The notes under the pieces: generated by a model
What the model saw: only the letters and a program-made list of their open reading frames with translations
Databases searched by the model: none
Told to the model about the DNA's origin: nothing
Shown here: one piece after another, positions 5,263-6,523 of the stretch
Layout of the letters: each line of letters starts with the position of its first letter
How positions within the stretch are numbered: the first letter of the stretch is position 1
Source: Oceanospirillaceae bacterium UBA7410
Lineage (GTDB): Bacteria; Pseudomonadota; Gammaproteobacteria; Pseudomonadales; Balneatricaceae
Direction: 5' to 3'
NCBI GenBank assembly: GCA_002470565.1
Contig: DKMQ01000014.1
Location: forward strand, 4,903-11,425
Length of the DNA: 6,523 nt
Made by a program: the position numbers and the translations under genes

Positions 5263-6523
5263 AAACACGCTCCTTAAATGGTGCAAAGCCTATGCGCTGC
5301 ACTGTTTGTAAAAAAGTTTCGTCGGTTTCACGCTGTTGCACATATACGTCTAGTATCTGCCCTATCACCACCACCACTTGATCTTGGTCTATAGAGCGGC
5401 CTAGTGTTTTGCCTAGGCTTGCATCATTGGAAGCGCTGCCGCCTAAGGTAAATTGATACACTTGCTTGCCTCCCTTCTCTACGCCTAATATTCCAATGTG
5501 ACCTACGTGGTGATGTCCACACGCGTTGATACAGCCCGATATTTTGAGCTGGATTTCTCCTAGGTCATACTGATAATTCATGTCATCAAAGGTTTCATTA
5601 ATTTGACGAGACAAGATTAGGGTTTCTGCATTAGCTAAACTACAAAAATCTAACCCTGGGCAGTTGATCATGTCTGTAAGCGTGCCTATGTTAGCGCGCC
5701 CCATGCCTAGGTCGGTTAGTTTTAACCAAAGGTTAAACAGATCTCGCTGCGCTATATCTGCTAACACTAAGTTTTGATCATGCGTTGAGCGTAATTCACC
5801 AAAACTAAATTCATCTGCTAGGGCTGCAATACCGTCCATTTGCTGGTGACTTATGTCACCTGGCGCTTGTAATTGGTTTTTCAGGCTAACTACTACTATG
5901 CGATAGCCTGGTTGCTTATGGTCGCGGGTATTTTGTTTGTGCCAAGTGGCAAAGGCAGGATGTGCTATAAATTCTGTTTCTAGACTGCTTTGAGCATGTT
6001 CTACTGACAAATAATCTGGTGCTTTAAAAAAGCCCTTCACTCGCTCTATTTCTGCCTGTGGCAAGCGTAAGTCTTTACCCTTGGTAAACTGCCATTCTTC
6101 TTCTACCATTTTTGTGAAGGCTTCAATGCCCACAGCGTTAACTAAAATTTTGATACGCGCCTTGTACTTATTATCACGGCGACCATTAAGGTTATATACC
6201 CTAAGCACTGCATCTAAATAAGACAGCAGTTCTTGCGGCTCTAAAAATTTACGTACGGTTTTACCAATCACTGGTGTGCGCCCAAGGCCTCCGCCTACAA
6301 TCACTTCAAAGCCCATCTGACCAGCGTCATTGCGATATAAGTGCAGGCCTATGTCGTGCACCTGAGAGGCTGCACGATCACTGTCTGAGCCCGATACAGC
6401 AATTTTAAACTTGCGAGGCAAATAGGCAAACTCTGGGTGCAGCGTGCTCCACTGACGGATGATCTCACACCAAGGACGAGTGTCTTCTATTTCATCTGCT
6501 GTTGCGCCTGCAAAGGGGTCTGT
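5234..6523 (-). CDS. cysI: Sulfite reductase hemoprotein (CysI-like), partial, N-terminus beyond window
   Basis: Siroheme and [4Fe-4S] enzyme reducing sulfite to sulfide by six electrons in the cytoplasm, for cysteine synthesis. The last 429 residues are visible; related proteins have about 550, so about 120 N-terminal residues are missing. The cluster cysteines are intact: Cys288 and Cys294 (NCPGLDFCSLANAE) and Cys331 and Cys335 (SGCINACGHHHVGHIG), with the C-x5-C and C-x3-C spacing of nitrite/sulfite reductases; the last is the expected siroheme-bridging ligand. Other family blocks are PRKFKIAVSGSD near residue 36, VGGGLGRTP near 76-84, and a basic stretch RRDNKYKARIK likely to line the anion site. 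The reading frame is open to the window edge, so the TTG at 6421 is internal, not a start. The DUF934 partner suggests sulfite rather than nitrite, and no CysJ-like flavoprotein is seen. A ferredoxin-dependent nitrite reductase is the main alternative. Confidence 0.92.
   Translation of the reverse strand, partial: TDPFAGATADEIEDTRPWCEIIRQWSTLHPEFAYLPRKFKIAVSGSDSDRAASQVHDIGLHLYRNDAGQMGFEVIVGGGLGRTPVIGKTVRKFLEPQELLSYLDAVLRVYNLNGRRDNKYKARIKILVNAVGIEAFTKMVEEEWQFTKGKDLRLPQAEIERVKGFFKAPDYLSVEHAQSSLETEFIAHPAFATWHKQNTRDHKQPGYRIVVVSLKNQLQAPGDISHQQMDGIAALADEFSFGELRSTHDQNLVLADIAQRDLFNLWLKLTDLGMGRANIGTLTDMINCPGLDFCSLANAETLILSRQINETFDDMNYQYDLGEIQLKISGCINACGHHHVGHIGILGVEKGGKQVYQFTLGGSASNDASLGKTLGRSIDQDQVVVVIGQILDVYVQQRETDETFLQTVQRIGFAPFKERVYGTHQRSAA
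5270..5275 (-). promoter_or_regulatory. Ribosome binding site of the DUF934 gene, inside cysI
   Basis: A consensus AAGGAG with a 7-nt spacer to the ATG at 5262, lying within the cysI coding sequence (the Lys-Glu codons of PFKERVYG). It decides the start against the upstream TTG at 5286. Confidence 0.7.

Noticed and set aside
5263..5286. Extending the DUF934 protein to the TTG at 5286.
   Set aside because: The consensus AAGGAG lies between this TTG and the ATG at 5262, and family members begin close to MALIK-like residues.
6419..6421. TTG as the start of the sulfite reductase.
   Set aside because: The same frame stays open to the window edge and encodes plausible family sequence (such as WCEIIRQWSTLHPEFAYLPR), so the gene begins outside the window.

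Overview
The window looks like a chromosomal stretch of a gammaproteobacterium with moderate G+C, plausibly marine. The evidence is the gene families (a GcvA-type LysR regulator, an RhtB-type exporter, and a CysI-like sulfite reductase followed by a DUF934 partner, an arrangement known from Pseudomonas and relatives) and ordinary Shine-Dalgarno and sigma70-like signals. This is inference; no rRNA or tRNA marker is present. Coding density is high and no gap between genes exceeds about 120 bases. I see no mobile element, CRISPR array, tRNA or rRNA.

Left part (1-3140, all minus strand, read right to left): a GcvA-like LysR regulator (2238-3140), then a Rieske non-heme iron oxygenase alpha subunit (904-2118), then an aldehyde dehydrogenase (1-899, C-terminus beyond the window). 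Oxygenase and dehydrogenase are 4 nt apart and almost certainly one operon. The oxygenase has Glu where ring-hydroxylating dioxygenases have the bridging Asp. That is typical of the quaternary-ammonium group (carnitine, glycine betaine and stachydrine oxygenases), so the operon may split a methylated amine or betaine and oxidise the resulting aldehyde. The 119-nt leader before the oxygenase holds a stem-loop, a short palindrome and a tandem 8-bp repeat with a 10-bp period.

Centre (3141-4751): a second LysR regulator (3252-4118, plus strand) is divergent from the first. The 111-bp space between them holds a 31-bp imperfect inverted repeat in which two divergent promoter-like sequences overlap. 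The plus-strand -10 box lies so close to the ATG that the second regulator's mRNA may be leaderless. The second regulator overlaps, tail to tail by 12 bp, a LysE/RhtB-family exporter (4107-4751, minus).

Right part (4837-6523, minus strand): the C-terminal three quarters of a siroheme/[4Fe-4S] sulfite reductase (cysI-like, 5' end beyond the window), overlapping by 29 nt a DUF934 protein of assimilatory sulfite reduction. This is a sulfur assimilation operon unrelated in function to the left half.

Nothing here is a clearly undescribed system. The most interesting points are the Glu-type Rieske enzyme of unknown substrate coupled to an aldehyde dehydrogenase, and the compact divergent LysR control region with a possible leaderless transcript.
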